Positions 1-9,988 of a stretch of DNA of 17,131 bases are shown in pieces. The position numbers and the translations under genes were made by a program. The notes beneath the pieces were generated by a model. The model was not told the origin of the DNA and did no database searches. It saw only the letters and a program-made list of their open reading frames with translations. Each line of letters opens with the position of its first letter. The first letter of the stretch is position 1. The DNA is from an uncultured Collinsella sp. (GTDB lineage: Bacteria; Actinomycetota; Coriobacteriia; Coriobacteriales; Coriobacteriaceae). Location of the stretch: contig CABTZA010000019.1 of NCBI GenBank assembly GCA_902489225.1, forward strand, positions 1 through 17,131, in the 5' to 3' direction.

Positions 1-102
1 CAGGGACGTTCGGCCGTGCGCGGGCGCCCGGTCGGCGGCCCGTTCTGGGCGCGCCTCAATCGTAGCCTGAGACGGTCCCAGGCTGACAATTTCGACTGTA
101 AT

Positions 103-138
103 GGACGTTCTTAAACGACCAGTCATTCAAGAACGTCC
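103..138. repeat. REP-like inverted repeat downstream of rpoD
   Basis: Perfect 10-bp inverted repeat, GGACGTTCTT at 103-112 and AAGAACGTCC at 129-138, with a 16-nt loop. The motif GGGACGTTC also occurs at 3-11 and is the exact complement of 131-139, so a second half-copy lies at the window edge. A smaller stem (AGCCTG 64-69 with CAGGCT 79-84) sits between them. Palindromes built on GGGACGTTC/GAACGTCCC resemble the REP sequences often associated with RAYT transposases; this is inferred from appearance, and no transposase gene is present in the window. I see no gene in 1-196. Confidence 0.45.
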
Positions 139-151
139 CCAATGTCTACAT

Positions 152-185
152 GAAAGCGCCCCCAAGCGGATGTGCTTGAGGGCGC
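152..185 (-). terminator. Intrinsic terminator of rpoD
   Basis: An 11-bp stem pairs GCGCCCCCAAG (156-166) with CTTGAGGGCGC (175-185) around an 8-nt loop, starting 12 nt past the rpoD stop. The single non-Watson-Crick position is a G-U wobble only in minus-strand RNA and an A-C mismatch on the plus strand, which supports function in the rpoD direction. The tail is short (TTTC), so the terminator may be modest. Confidence 0.6.
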
Positions 186-196
186 CTCTTGCTTGA

Positions 197-1540
<1,344 letters not shown>

Positions 1541-1565
1541 AGATTCTCCCTTCGTAGTCCACAGG

Positions 1566-1600
1566 ACTCAATACTTTAGCACACACGTAGACGTCTATAC
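1566..1600 (-). promoter_or_regulatory. Candidate extended -10 promoter for rpoD with overlapping palindrome
   Basis: In the 110-nt dnaG-rpoD gap, the minus strand reads TGC-TAAAGT (81 to 73 of 15xx), an extended -10 element that would start RNA near 1566, about 26 nt before the GTG start. No good -35 hexamer is present, which is tolerable for extended -10 promoters. The perfect 10-bp palindrome TAGACGTCTA (1588-1597) sits just upstream, where a regulator could act. Motif-based inference only. Confidence 0.3.
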
Positions 1601-1650
1601 CCAAAATAAAGACAGGATATAGGCGAGAATACGCTGGTTGACCACAACAT

Positions 1651-3780
1651 CTAGGCCTGATCGGCGCCTGAGGTCTCCAAACCGATCAAACGGAACGGGT
1701 CGGCCACGCCACCGATCGACTTTTGAAGCTCGCGCTGGCGCTGTGAATCTTGCACCGCCTGCATCGTCAGCACCCGACGGGCCTCATCGTCGAGTGAACG
1801 GTCCTGACGCAACTTGGCCTGCGCGGCTCGCATGCGACGTTTGATGGTGTAGAGCTCGAGCATATCGAGCATAAAGACAATGTTCGTCTCGGTCGGGTGC
1901 TTACTCGTTGCCGAGATGCGCCCGGCGCTGACGAGCGACGCCGCCTCAGGACACACCGCGCGCGCCGCATCCATGCATGCCACAGGATCGGTTCCCGGCG
2001 GCGTTGCCAGCACGGCCCACGCAATGGACTCGTGACGCGGGTCGACCCACTCGATAGAACAAATGCGATCGGCATACGTGCGGAACAAATCGGGATAGCT
2101 CGTGAGCATCGTCAGCAGCTCGCGCTCCCCCGCCAGGGATTTCCGCTCCAGATCGGTCAAAACGATCGGCATCGACGGAGCTGCCGCCGCGCTTGGACTA
2201 TCGGCAACGGGCGCAGCGCTTTCCATTCCCGCCGACACATCGATTGGCGGCAGGTCCTCGTCGACCTCCACCGGTGCGGCCCCATAGGCATCAAGCGGAA
2301 CGTAGTCGTACGGGTCCTCCTCGACCGGTGCGGACACCGGCGGCGTCGCGCCCGCGGCCCAGGCACCGCGACCGGCACTGCGTGCACCAGACGCACCGCC
2401 GCCCGAGCTTCGTCCCTGCGAACCGCCCGCGCGCTCAGCTTGCGCGCGTTGACGCTCGTAGCTCTGCTCACGGCGGCGCTCCGCATCCTCACGCTTGGCG
2501 ACATCGCGAAACACACGGCCCGAACTCGCGCGCACTGTCTCCAGGTCCAAACCCAGCAGATCGGCAATCTGGATAAAGTACGTGTCGATCATATAACTGT
2601 CACGAAGCGGGTAGATGAGCGTCAGCGCGTCCTCGAGCGCTTTGGCGCGACCGCCCGGTGTGGTAATGTCGCTCGACTCCTGCAGCGAACGGTAGACAAA
2701 GTCCATGAGGGGTTCGGCCGCGTCAATGCGCGTCTGAAGCTCCTGGCCGCCATGCGCCGTAATGAACTCCATGGGGTCGTTACCGTCGGGCAGCACCACG
2801 CAGCGCAGGTCCATCGAATCCTGCTCGATAAACTGAATCGCGCGACGGGCAGCCTTTTGACCGGCGGCGTCGCCATCGAACATATATACAATGCGCTTGG
2901 CAAAACGGGTAAGCGTCTTTACATGATGCTCCGTAAGTGCTGTGCCCAGCGTGGCGACGACGTTTTTGATCCCTGCCTCCCAGCAGGCGATGCAGTCGGT
3001 ATAGCCCTCCACCACGATGGCGGTATCCTGCGCGACGATAAACTCCTTGGCCCAGTTAAAGCCATAGAGGTTTCGTTTTTTATGAAACACGCTCGTCTCG
3101 GCGGTGTTGAGGTACTTGGGCTGACCATCGCCCATGATGCGCCCGCCAAAGGCGATATTGTGACCCTGCTCATCAAAGATGGGAAACATCACGCGGTCGT
3201 AAAAACGGTCCGCGAGCTGCCCGCGCCCACGGCTCACGGCCACGTTGGCGTCAATCATCTCCTGCGGGGTAAAGCCCGCCTGCGACAGATGCGACACCAG
3301 CGCGTTGCGACCCGGCGCAAAGCCCAGGCAGTAGCGGCGACAGACATCTCCGCCCATGCCACGACTGGCAAAGTACTCGCGCGGACGGCTGTCCTTACCG
3401 CGCATAAGCATGGTGTGGTAGAACTGAGCCGTCTCAGCGCACAGGTCATAGATGCGGGCACGCTTGGTGCCTCGATCGCGCTGCGCACCGGTATCGTGCA
3501 GTTCAATGCCCGCACGGTCGGCCAAATAGCGGATCGACTCGGGAAAACTCAGGTTCTCGCGCTTCATGATATAGGTAAAGACGTCGCCGCCCTCGCCGCA
3601 GCCAAAGCAGTGCCACACCTGCGTAGCAGGGATAATGTGAAACGATGGGGTCTTTTCGCCATGAAACGGGCAGCAGCCCCAAAACTCATGGCCGCGGGGC
3701 TGGAGCTCAACCGTTTCCTGCACGATGGCAACCAGGTCCGACGCCGCGCGTACCTGATCTTTTTCCTCATCGCTAATCAC
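1651..3780 (-). CDS. dnaG: DNA primase DnaG
   Basis: Synthesises RNA primers for chromosome replication in complex with the replicative helicase. Protein of 709 aa. The N-terminal zinc finger is Cys37-X2-His40-X17-Cys58-X2-Cys61. The catalytic core includes the TOPRIM motifs EGYTD (258-262) and FDGDAAG (301-307), followed by PDGNDPMEFI (331-340). Residues about 425-540 are a low-complexity linker rich in Gly, Ser, Ala, Arg and then acidic residues. The last about 165 residues should be the helicase-binding domain. At 709 aa it is longer than the roughly 600 aa typical of the family, mostly because of the linker. The start is GTG at 3780, within GTGATTAG, overlapping the ribF stop by 8 nt; AGGGGGTGA lies just upstream as ribosome-binding site. 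This suggests translational coupling to ribF. Identification is secure. Confidence 0.97.
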   Translation of the reverse strand: MISDEEKDQVRAASDLVAIVQETVELQPRGHEFWGCCPFHGEKTPSFHIIPATQVWHCFGCGEGGDVFTYIMKRENLSFPESIRYLADRAGIELHDTGAQRDRGTKRARIYDLCAETAQFYHTMLMRGKDSRPREYFASRGMGGDVCRRYCLGFAPGRNALVSHLSQAGFTPQEMIDANVAVSRGRGQLADRFYDRVMFPIFDEQGHNIAFGGRIMGDGQPKYLNTAETSVFHKKRNLYGFNWAKEFIVAQDTAIVVEGYTDCIACWEAGIKNVVATLGTALTEHHVKTLTRFAKRIVYMFDGDAAGQKAARRAIQFIEQDSMDLRCVVLPDGNDPMEFITAHGGQELQTRIDAAEPLMDFVYRSLQESSDITTPGGRAKALEDALTLIYPLRDSYMIDTYFIQIADLLGLDLETVRASSGRVFRDVAKREDAERRREQSYERQRAQAERAGGSQGRSSGGGASGARSAGRGAWAAGATPPVSAPVEEDPYDYVPLDAYGAAPVEVDEDLPPIDVSAGMESAAPVADSPSAAAAPSMPIVLTDLERKSLAGERELLTMLTSYPDLFRTYADRICSIEWVDPRHESIAWAVLATPPGTDPVACMDAARAVCPEAASLVSAGRISATSKHPTETNIVFMLDMLELYTIKRRMRAAQAKLRQDRSLDDEARRVLTMQAVQDSQRQRELQKSIGGVADPFRLIGLETSGADQA

Positions 3781-4780
3781 GGATACTCACCCCCTGCTCA
3801 CCCAAGTTATGACGGATATCGTCGATATTACCCTCGACGGTCGCGATCAACTCGTCCAGGGAATCAAACACGCGAGACGGACGCAGCCAGCGCGTAAACG
3901 CCAGCGACACCGAGGCGCCATACAGGTCGCCCGCATAGCCGATCAAGTTGGCCTCGAGATGCGCCGAGGCGGCATCATCGGCATAGGTCGGCGGCAGGCC
4001 GACGTTAACGGCAGCAGGCCATACGGTATCGTCGACCAGCACCAGACCCTCATAGACGCCATCGGCAGGCACTTGGATGCCGTCGGGCACCTGGATGTTT
4101 GCCGTGGGAAAGCCCATGTCGGAGCCCTCGTGACGGCCAGCCGCCACAACGCCGCGCAGCATATAGGGACGGCCGAGAAGCTCTGCGGCCAGCTCCACAT
4201 GACCCTGACCCAGCTCATGGCGGATACGCGTGGCGCAGATGGTCTGCCCGTTAACGCAGAGCAGGTCGTGACCGTAAACGTCAACCCCACGCTCGGTGCC
4301 CCAGACGCGCATCTCGGCAACGCCCGAAGCGCCGCCGCGGCCGAGCCTAAAGTCGCTGCCGACACGAATGGAGCGAATATCGACAACGCGCGACAACAGC
4401 GCCAGAAACTCGACATGGTCGAGTGCCGCCACGGCGGGCGTAAAGGGAACGGCCACCACCGCATCGACCCCGGTTTGAGCCAGGGCATGCAGGCGGTCGG
4501 CCGTCGTCATCAATTTTTGGGCGGGCGACGGACTCACCACGACGTCCGGATCAGGATCGAAGGTGACCACGACCGCTTTGCTGCCGTGATCATGTGCATC
4601 GCGAATAACCGCTTCGATCAGCTCTTGGTGCCCACGATGCACGCCATCAAACACGCCAATAGCGATCGACGCGGCACCCAAGAACTCGCACCCATCAAAA
4701 GCATCGGCAGAAACGATACGGGCCTCATCCAACTCACCCGCGAAAAAGATACGCGCGAGCTCGTGGGGCGTCAGCATCAT
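3773..4780 (-). CDS. ribF: Bifunctional riboflavin kinase / FAD synthetase
   Basis: Converts riboflavin to FMN and FMN to FAD in the cytoplasm. Protein of 335 aa, normal for the family. The N-terminal FAD synthetase (adenylyltransferase) domain shows the nucleotidyltransferase signature GVFDGVHRGH (42-51), plus TFDPDP (about 73-78) and NGQTICATRIR (177-187). The C-terminal flavokinase domain shows GRPYMLRGVV (203-212) and GFPTANI (223-229). The start is one of two adjacent ATG codons at 4780/4777; the first overlaps the truB stop in ATGA, a classic coupling arrangement. The gene ends inside the dnaG start region. ribF after truB is common in bacteria; ribF directly before dnaG is less usual. 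Confidence 0.95.
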   Translation of the reverse strand: MMLTPHELARIFFAGELDEARIVSADAFDGCEFLGAASIAIGVFDGVHRGHQELIEAVIRDAHDHGSKAVVVTFDPDPDVVVSPSPAQKLMTTADRLHALAQTGVDAVVAVPFTPAVAALDHVEFLALLSRVVDIRSIRVGSDFRLGRGGASGVAEMRVWGTERGVDVYGHDLLCVNGQTICATRIRHELGQGHVELAAELLGRPYMLRGVVAAGRHEGSDMGFPTANIQVPDGIQVPADGVYEGLVLVDDTVWPAAVNVGLPPTYADDAASAHLEANLIGYAGDLYGASVSLAFTRWLRPSRVFDSLDELIATVEGNIDDIRHNLGEQGVSIRD

Positions 4781-5709
4781 CGAACACCGCCGATCGCCTG
4801 CGGAAAGACGTGCTCCATCACAAAGCGGCCGCCCTCGATACGAGCAAGCGCCTTCAATCCCCCATCGAGTACGAGCGCGAACGGCGCCTTCGCCGTATCG
4901 AAGTCCGCAAGCGCGCGTTCAACGGGAATGCGGCGGCCACAAAGCAGGTCGTCTGCAAGATTACCCGGCAAATCGACTCGCGTGGCACCTAGGGCGGCGA
5001 TGGGATCCAGAGCGAAACCGGCAGCGGTCTCGGCAGAGAGCTCCTCTACCGCATGACAGGCGCCAATGGAAACCACGCCGGAGGCCGTACGGCGCAGCGC
5101 GGAAATATGTGCAGCACTATCGCAGGCACGACCCAGATCGCGAGCGAGCGCGCGAATGTAGGTGCCTTTGCTTACCGAAAACGCCACGGTCCAGACGCAC
5201 GTATCGCCCTCGCCGCCCACGGCGATCAGGTCGGCGGCATAGACCTCGACGGGGCGCGGGGGCAACTCAACCGCATTGCCCTCGCGAGCACTCTTATAGG
5301 CGCGAACGCCATTGACCGAGATGGCCGAAAACGCTGGCGGCACCTGCATCTGCGGGCCAAGCATAGCGGCTAGCTGCTCACGGGCGTAAGCGAGATCGCG
5401 CAGCTCGGGGGCAACGGGCACCGTGCGGACGGCCTCGCCCTCCGCGTCATCGGTATTGGTCTCGACGCCAAACGAAATGTCGGCGACATAACTTTTGGTA
5501 TCGAGGGTTAGCATGCCCAGCAGACGGGTCGCCTGGCCCACGCCCACCACCATGACACCCGAGGCCATGGGGTCGAGCGTACCGGCATGGCCGACGCGTC
5601 GCTCATGGAGGGCGCGCCGGCACCGCGATACCACGTCGTGGGACGTGCAGCCCACCGGCTTATCGACGGCGAGCAGCATATTCAATTGAGAAGGCGTACG
5701 ACGAGCCAT
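4777..5709 (-). CDS. truB: tRNA pseudouridine(55) synthase TruB
   Basis: Isomerises uridine 55 in the T-loop of tRNAs to pseudouridine. Protein of 310 aa. The catalytic motif GHAGTLDPMASGV is at residues 40-52 with the nucleophile Asp46; the preceding DKPVGCTSHDVV (16-27) is the family's N-terminal motif. The C-terminal part (after about 240) is divergent and would be the PUA-like region. The start is ATG at 5709, 15 nt after the nrnA stop, with GGATGG upstream; an internal ATG at residue 11 (MLLAVDKPVG) is a possible alternative. It overlaps ribF by 4 nt. Identification is secure. Confidence 0.96.
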   Translation of the reverse strand: MARRTPSQLNMLLAVDKPVGCTSHDVVSRCRRALHERRVGHAGTLDPMASGVMVVGVGQATRLLGMLTLDTKSYVADISFGVETNTDDAEGEAVRTVPVAPELRDLAYAREQLAAMLGPQMQVPPAFSAISVNGVRAYKSAREGNAVELPPRPVEVYAADLIAVGGEGDTCVWTVAFSVSKGTYIRALARDLGRACDSAAHISALRRTASGVVSIGACHAVEELSAETAAGFALDPIAALGATRVDLPGNLADDLLCGRRIPVERALADFDTAKAPFALVLDGGLKALARIEGGRFVMEHVFPQAIGGVR

Positions 5710-5724
5710 GTACCATCCAAAAAG

Positions 5725-6768
5725 TTAGAGCTCGACGGTCACCGAAGCGGGATCCTCCCCCACCAGCTCGGCCAGCATGGGAAGTGCCACGGCGAGCGTC
5801 TCGCGAATCGTTCCGTTGTTGGAAAAGCCGGCGGCGGCATGATGCCCGCCACCGCCAAAGTTGGCAGCGATCTCGGAGACATCGAGGTCACCCTTGGAGC
5901 GCAGGTTGCCGCGCACCTTGGTATCGCCCTCGATGCCCTTTAGGAACAGGCAGACCTCAACGCCCATCACCGAACGCACCACATCGACCAGACCGTCGCA
6001 CTCATCCGAAGTGACGCCGCAGGCCTCGAGGTCGCTCTGGTACGCATAACTATATGCCACGCGACCGTGCGCCACTGTCTTGATGCGGCCCATAACGATG
6101 GACTTGAGATGTAAGAACTCTACGCGCATGCTCTGGTAGACCTCGAGCGCGACGCGCGCCGGATCGGCACCGTGCGCGACCAGGCGCGAGGCGGCATGGA
6201 ACGCAGCAGCATCGGCGTTTTGGTACTGAAAACGACCGGTATCGGTCACCAGGCCGCACAGCAGGCAGGTCGCAACACCGTTGCGAGCCACAATGCCGCA
6301 ATTGTCCAAAAAGCGGTCGATGATCATGGCGCAGGCCGCGGCGCCGACGCACCTCAGGCTCAGCTCGGCAAATTCCTCACGCGCCGGATGGTGATCGAAA
6401 CACACCACATGCGACGAGCGGCGGAGCACCTCGGCGGAGTTGTTCAGACGCTCGACGACCGGCACGTCCACCGAGATGAACAGATCCGGATTGACGGTAT
6501 ACGCAGATGCCGGCACCAGACGGTCGGCGCCCTCCATAAAGCGGTAGATGCGCGGAACCGGGTCATCGTCTGCCAGCAGCAGGGCAATGTCCTTGTTGGG
6601 GAAAAACTTCATAAGCGATAAGCCCAGACCCAGCACGGAGCCCAGGGCGTCACCATCGGGAGACGTATGTCCCGAAATCGCAATGGAGGACGCACCCTCG
6701 ATGAGCTCGAGGATGCGTCGCTGAATATCTGCAGACTCGCACGATGCGAGGTCGGCGGAATTACTCAT
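5725..6768 (-). CDS. nrnA: DHH-family bifunctional oligoribonuclease / pAp phosphatase NrnA
   Basis: DHH/DHHA1 phosphoesterase of 347 aa, expected to degrade short RNA oligonucleotides (nanoRNA) and dephosphorylate 3'-phosphoadenosine 5'-phosphate. Visible motifs: GHTSPDGDALG (33-43), an aspartate in SVDVP (Asp101), DHH (125-127) within FDHHPA, TDTGRF (175-180), and the C-terminal substrate-binding GGGGHHAAAG (305-314). No membrane or signal sequences, so a cytosolic enzyme. The ATG at 6768 overlaps the rbfA stop by 8 nt (ATGAGTAA), with AGGAGG inside the end of rbfA. The position between rbfA and truB matches the nanoRNase gene of many Gram-positive bacteria. Family assignment is certain; exact substrates are inferred. 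Confidence 0.93.
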   Translation of the reverse strand: MSNSADLASCESADIQRRILELIEGASSIAISGHTSPDGDALGSVLGLGLSLMKFFPNKDIALLLADDDPVPRIYRFMEGADRLVPASAYTVNPDLFISVDVPVVERLNNSAEVLRRSSHVVCFDHHPAREEFAELSLRCVGAAACAMIIDRFLDNCGIVARNGVATCLLCGLVTDTGRFQYQNADAAAFHAASRLVAHGADPARVALEVYQSMRVEFLHLKSIVMGRIKTVAHGRVAYSYAYQSDLEACGVTSDECDGLVDVVRSVMGVEVCLFLKGIEGDTKVRGNLRSKGDLDVSEIAANFGGGGHHAAAGFSNNGTIRETLAVALPMLAELVGEDPASVTVEL

Positions 6769-7171
6769 CTAAAGCTGCCTCCTGGGCGGCATCCGCTATT
6801 GGATAGCCGTCCTCGTCCTTTTCGATCGCAAGCGTGGCGGGAACGTTTTCCAGCGCACGCGTGATGCGCTCGGCCTCATCGGTCGAGCGATCGATGCGAA
6901 AATCGAGCTCGGGCGTGACGCGCCAATCGAGCGAGCGGGCCAACAGGCTACGGATGCGGCCCTTGGCGCTGGCAAGCGCCTCCATGACCTCCTCGTAGCG
7001 GCTCGCGTCGCACGACACGTACACGCGCGCGAACGAACGGTCCACCGCGACCTCGACCGCGGTCAGGGTGACCAGGTCGAGACGCGGATCGGAAACCTCA
7101 AAGAGCAGGATATAACCGAGCTTCTCGCGAAGCTGCTCGCCCAGACGGCGGGTTGCCTGCGTTTGCTTCAT
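6761..7171 (-). CDS. rbfA: 30S ribosome-binding factor RbfA
   Basis: Small cytoplasmic factor needed for late maturation of the 30S subunit and 16S rRNA 5'-end processing. Protein of 136 aa with the typical start (RLGEQLREKLGYIL), the conserved VSDPRLDLVTLTAVEV stretch and the KH-like core ending in the TPELDFRIDRSTDEAERI segment. The start ATG at 7171 lies 11 nt past the infB stop; its ribosome-binding site AGGGGGT begins within the infB TAG stop codon. Overlaps nrnA by 8 nt. The order infB-rbfA-nrnA-truB is the common bacterial one. Confidence 0.95.
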   Translation of the reverse strand: MKQTQATRRLGEQLREKLGYILLFEVSDPRLDLVTLTAVEVAVDRSFARVYVSCDASRYEEVMEALASAKGRIRSLLARSLDWRVTPELDFRIDRSTDEAERITRALENVPATLAIEKDEDGYPIADAAQEAALDE

Positions 7172-7182
7172 AGCGCTACCCC

Positions 7183-9897
7183 CTACTCGGTACGGGCAAC
7201 CTGGTCGATGCGGTAGCCCTCAATGGTGTCGCCGGGCTTGATGTCCTGGAAGTTCTCCAGGCCAATGCCGCCCTCGGAACCGCTCTTGAGGCTCTTGGCC
7301 TCATCCTTGTAGTGACGCATCGAGGCGATCTTGCCGTTGAAGACCACGATGCCGTCACGTACCAGGCGCACGGAATCGGTCGCGGAAATCTCGCCCTCCT
7401 CGACGCGGACACCGGCAGCGATGCCGACTTTGGGCACCTTAAAGGTGTCCAGGACGGTCGCGGTACCCGTGGAGACCTCGACCTCGGTGGGCTTAAGCAT
7501 GCCGATACGGGCAGCGTCGAGCTCCTCGAGGCACTTGTAGATGACGTCGTAGCAACGGATCTCGACGCCCTCGCGCTCGGCGGCGGAGCGGGCCTTGCCA
7601 TCGGGACGCACGCCAAAGCCGATGATGATGGCATTGGAGGCGTCTGCCAGGACGACGTCGGTCTCGTTGATGGCACCGACCGCGGAGTGGATCGTGTTGA
7701 TGCGCACCTCGGACTGGTCCATCTTGTCGAGCGAGTCCTGAAGGGCCTCGATAGAACCCTGAACGTCGGCCTTGATGATCAGGTTGAGCTCCTTGACCTC
7801 GGCGTCGGCGATGGTCTCGAAGAGATTCTCGAGCGTCACGTGCTTCACGCGGCTCTGCTCCTCGATACGGGCCTTGAGCGAACGCTCGTCGGCCAGCGCA
7901 CGCGCCTCGCGCTCGTCCTCGAACACGCGGAACTCATCGCCGGCGTTGGGGACGGACTGCAGGCCCAGGATCTCGACGGCGTCGGAGGGACCGGCCTCGG
8001 TGACGGCGTTGCCCTTGGGGTCGAGCATGGCACGGACGCGGCCATAGGTGAGGCCGGCGACCAGCGTGTCGCCCACGCGCAGGGTGCCGCGGGTCACGAG
8101 CACGGTGGCAACCGAGCCGCGGCCCTTGTCAAGCTTAGCCTCGAGGACGTTGCCCGATGCGAACGTATCGGGGTTGGCTTTAAGCTCGAGCACGTCGGCC
8201 TGGAGCAGGACGGTCTCGAGCAGGTCGTCGATACCGATCTTCTGCTTGGCCGAGATGTTGACGAACATGTTCTGTCCGCCCCACTCCTCGGGGATGATGC
8301 CGTACTCGGTGAGCTCCTGGCGCACGCGGTCGGGGTTGGCACCCGGCTTATCGATCTTGTTGACGGCGACGACGATGGGGACGCCGGCGGCCTTAGCGTG
8401 GTTGATCGACTCGATGGTCTGGGGCATGACGCCGTCGTCGGCAGCCACGATCAGGATGACGATATCGGTAACCTTGGCGCCGCGGGCACGCATGGCCGTA
8501 AAGGTGGCGTGACCGGGGGTATCGATGAAGGTGATCTTACGGTCGTTGATCATGACCTGCGAAGCGCCGATGGCCTGAGTAATGCCGCCCGCCTCGCCGG
8601 CAGCGACGCCGGTGTGACGGATGGCGTCGAGCAGGCTCGTCTTGCCGTGGTCGACGTGACCCATGACGGTGACGACCGGGGCACGCGGCTTAAGGTCGGC
8701 GGGATCGTCGTAGAACGAGAAGGTGTTCTCCTCCTCGGGGGTGATGATCTTGATCTGGCGACCCAGGTCGTCGGCAACGAGCTCGACGAGGTCGTCGGAC
8801 ATGGACTGCGTCATGGTAAGCGGCGTACCCAGCAGGAACAGGCGCTTGATGATGTCGTTGGCCGGAACGTCGAGAGCCTCGGCGAGCTCCTGGACGGTAA
8901 CGCCCTGGGAGACCTTGATGGCGTCGAGGTCCTCGGGGTTCACGCCCTGGGCCAGCGCCTCCTCAATCTTGCGCTCCTCCTGAGCCTTTGCGGCCTCGCG
9001 CTCGCGCTTCTCCTTGCGCTTTTTGCGACGACCGGTGGACTCGCGAGAGGCCTCCTCGACGGCGGCACGAGCCTCCTCGAGCACCTTCTCGCGGCTGTAC
9101 TCCTCGGCCTCGCGAGCCATGCGGCTGTAGTGGTCCTCTTCGTTGTTGTGACCGCCCTTGCGCTTCTTGCCCTTGCCCTGCTTGTCGGGGTTGGGGAAGT
9201 CCATGCCGGCAGCGACGTTGTTGCTGGCATTGGTGCGATGGCTGTGCGGACGGCTCTCGGAAGCGTTGCGCTCGGAGTTGTTGTCGGAGGCGTTGCGATC
9301 GTTACGACGGCCACCGCGACGGTCGTTGTTGCCGCCACGACGGTTGCCGCGCTCGGCAGCGCGCTCGGCCTTGGCCTTCTCCTCGGCGTCCTTCTTCTCC
9401 TTGAGCACGGTCTCCTGTGCGGCGATCTGGTCGAGCAGAGAGCGGAAACGTGAACCGGAGTCGGAAGCGGGAACGGCGCGGCGCTGGGCCTCGCGGGCAG
9501 CCTCCTCCTTCTCGCGGGCAAGGCGCTCCTGCTCGGCCTTCTTCTTGGCCTCGGCCTCGGCGCGGGCAGCCTCCTCGGCAGCCTGGGCGGCGGCGAACTG
9601 GCGGCGCTCCTCCTCGCGTGCCTTCTCGGCAGCGATGCGCTCGCGCTCTGCCTCGGCAGCGCGTGCTGCCTCCTCGGCGGCAGCGGCCTGCTCCTCGGCC
9701 TGCTTGGCGGCCTCGACTTCCTGGGCGCGGGCCTCGATTACCGAGGCGAGCTGCTTGCGGACCATAGCGACGTAGGCGTCCTCCAGGGCGGAGGAAGCGG
9801 ACTTAGCGGGAATCTTCATTTCGGCGAGATGACCCATCAGTTCCTTGGAGGTCATGCCGAACTCTTTGGCCAGGGCGGACACACGGACTTTTGCCAT
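7183..9897 (-). CDS. infB: Translation initiation factor IF-2
   Basis: GTPase that places initiator fMet-tRNA on the 30S subunit and promotes subunit joining. Protein of 904 aa. An IF2-N domain (1-50) is followed by a long Glu/Ala/Arg coiled-coil-like stretch (about 50-140), an Asn/Arg/Gly-rich disordered segment (about 180-230), a Lys/Arg-rich segment (about 240-315), and a second IF2-N domain (about 330-385). GTPase motifs: G1 GHVDHGKT (413-420), G2 GGIT (437-440), G3 DTPGH (459-463), G4 NKID (513-516) and SAK (549-551). Domains II-IV follow to the C terminus. The start is ATG at 9897 with AGGTG upstream. The gene directly follows nusA with no ylxR or ylxQ between. Confidence 0.98.
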   Translation of the reverse strand: MAKVRVSALAKEFGMTSKELMGHLAEMKIPAKSASSALEDAYVAMVRKQLASVIEARAQEVEAAKQAEEQAAAAEEAARAAEAERERIAAEKAREEERRQFAAAQAAEEAARAEAEAKKKAEQERLAREKEEAAREAQRRAVPASDSGSRFRSLLDQIAAQETVLKEKKDAEEKAKAERAAERGNRRGGNNDRRGGRRNDRNASDNNSERNASESRPHSHRTNASNNVAAGMDFPNPDKQGKGKKRKGGHNNEEDHYSRMAREAEEYSREKVLEEARAAVEEASRESTGRRKKRKEKREREAAKAQEERKIEEALAQGVNPEDLDAIKVSQGVTVQELAEALDVPANDIIKRLFLLGTPLTMTQSMSDDLVELVADDLGRQIKIITPEEENTFSFYDDPADLKPRAPVVTVMGHVDHGKTSLLDAIRHTGVAAGEAGGITQAIGASQVMINDRKITFIDTPGHATFTAMRARGAKVTDIVILIVAADDGVMPQTIESINHAKAAGVPIVVAVNKIDKPGANPDRVRQELTEYGIIPEEWGGQNMFVNISAKQKIGIDDLLETVLLQADVLELKANPDTFASGNVLEAKLDKGRGSVATVLVTRGTLRVGDTLVAGLTYGRVRAMLDPKGNAVTEAGPSDAVEILGLQSVPNAGDEFRVFEDEREARALADERSLKARIEEQSRVKHVTLENLFETIADAEVKELNLIIKADVQGSIEALQDSLDKMDQSEVRINTIHSAVGAINETDVVLADASNAIIIGFGVRPDGKARSAAEREGVEIRCYDVIYKCLEELDAARIGMLKPTEVEVSTGTATVLDTFKVPKVGIAAGVRVEEGEISATDSVRLVRDGIVVFNGKIASMRHYKDEAKSLKSGSEGGIGLENFQDIKPGDTIEGYRIDQVARTE

Positions 9898-9957
9898 ATG
9901 ACTTCACCTACCCTTTCTGGCACCTTGGGTGCCTAGAGACTGAACGAGCGTGGGAGA

Positions 9958-9980
9958 CGCGCCGGGACCCGCCCGGCGCG
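9958..9980 (-). promoter_or_regulatory. GC-rich hairpin between nusA and infB
   Basis: Perfect 9-bp stem: CGCGCCGGG (9958-9966) and CCCGGCGCG (9972-9980), loop of 5 nt, located 8 nt after the nusA stop. No U-run follows, so it is not a standard intrinsic terminator. It could be a processing or stabilising hairpin that adjusts infB relative to nusA. A weaker 6-bp stem (GGCACC/GGTGCC, 9919-9933) follows before the infB ribosome-binding site. Function is inferred. Confidence 0.5.
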
Positions 9981-9988
9981 ACCGCGCG

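Noticed and set aside
1..196. Coding sequence or RNA gene at the left edge
   Set aside because: No open frame with a start and no tRNA-like features; only palindromes and the rpoD terminator are seen.
7312..9453. Very long open frame on the plus strand opposite infB (713 codons), and similar ones opposite leuS (11967-14606), nusA (9950-11263), guaB (14983-16341), dnaG (1897-3897) and rpoD (239-1162)
   Set aside because: Their translations are low-complexity (Leu/Val/Asp/Gly/Arg/His-rich) with no recognisable domains. They mirror the strongly GC-biased third codon positions of conserved genes on the other strand.
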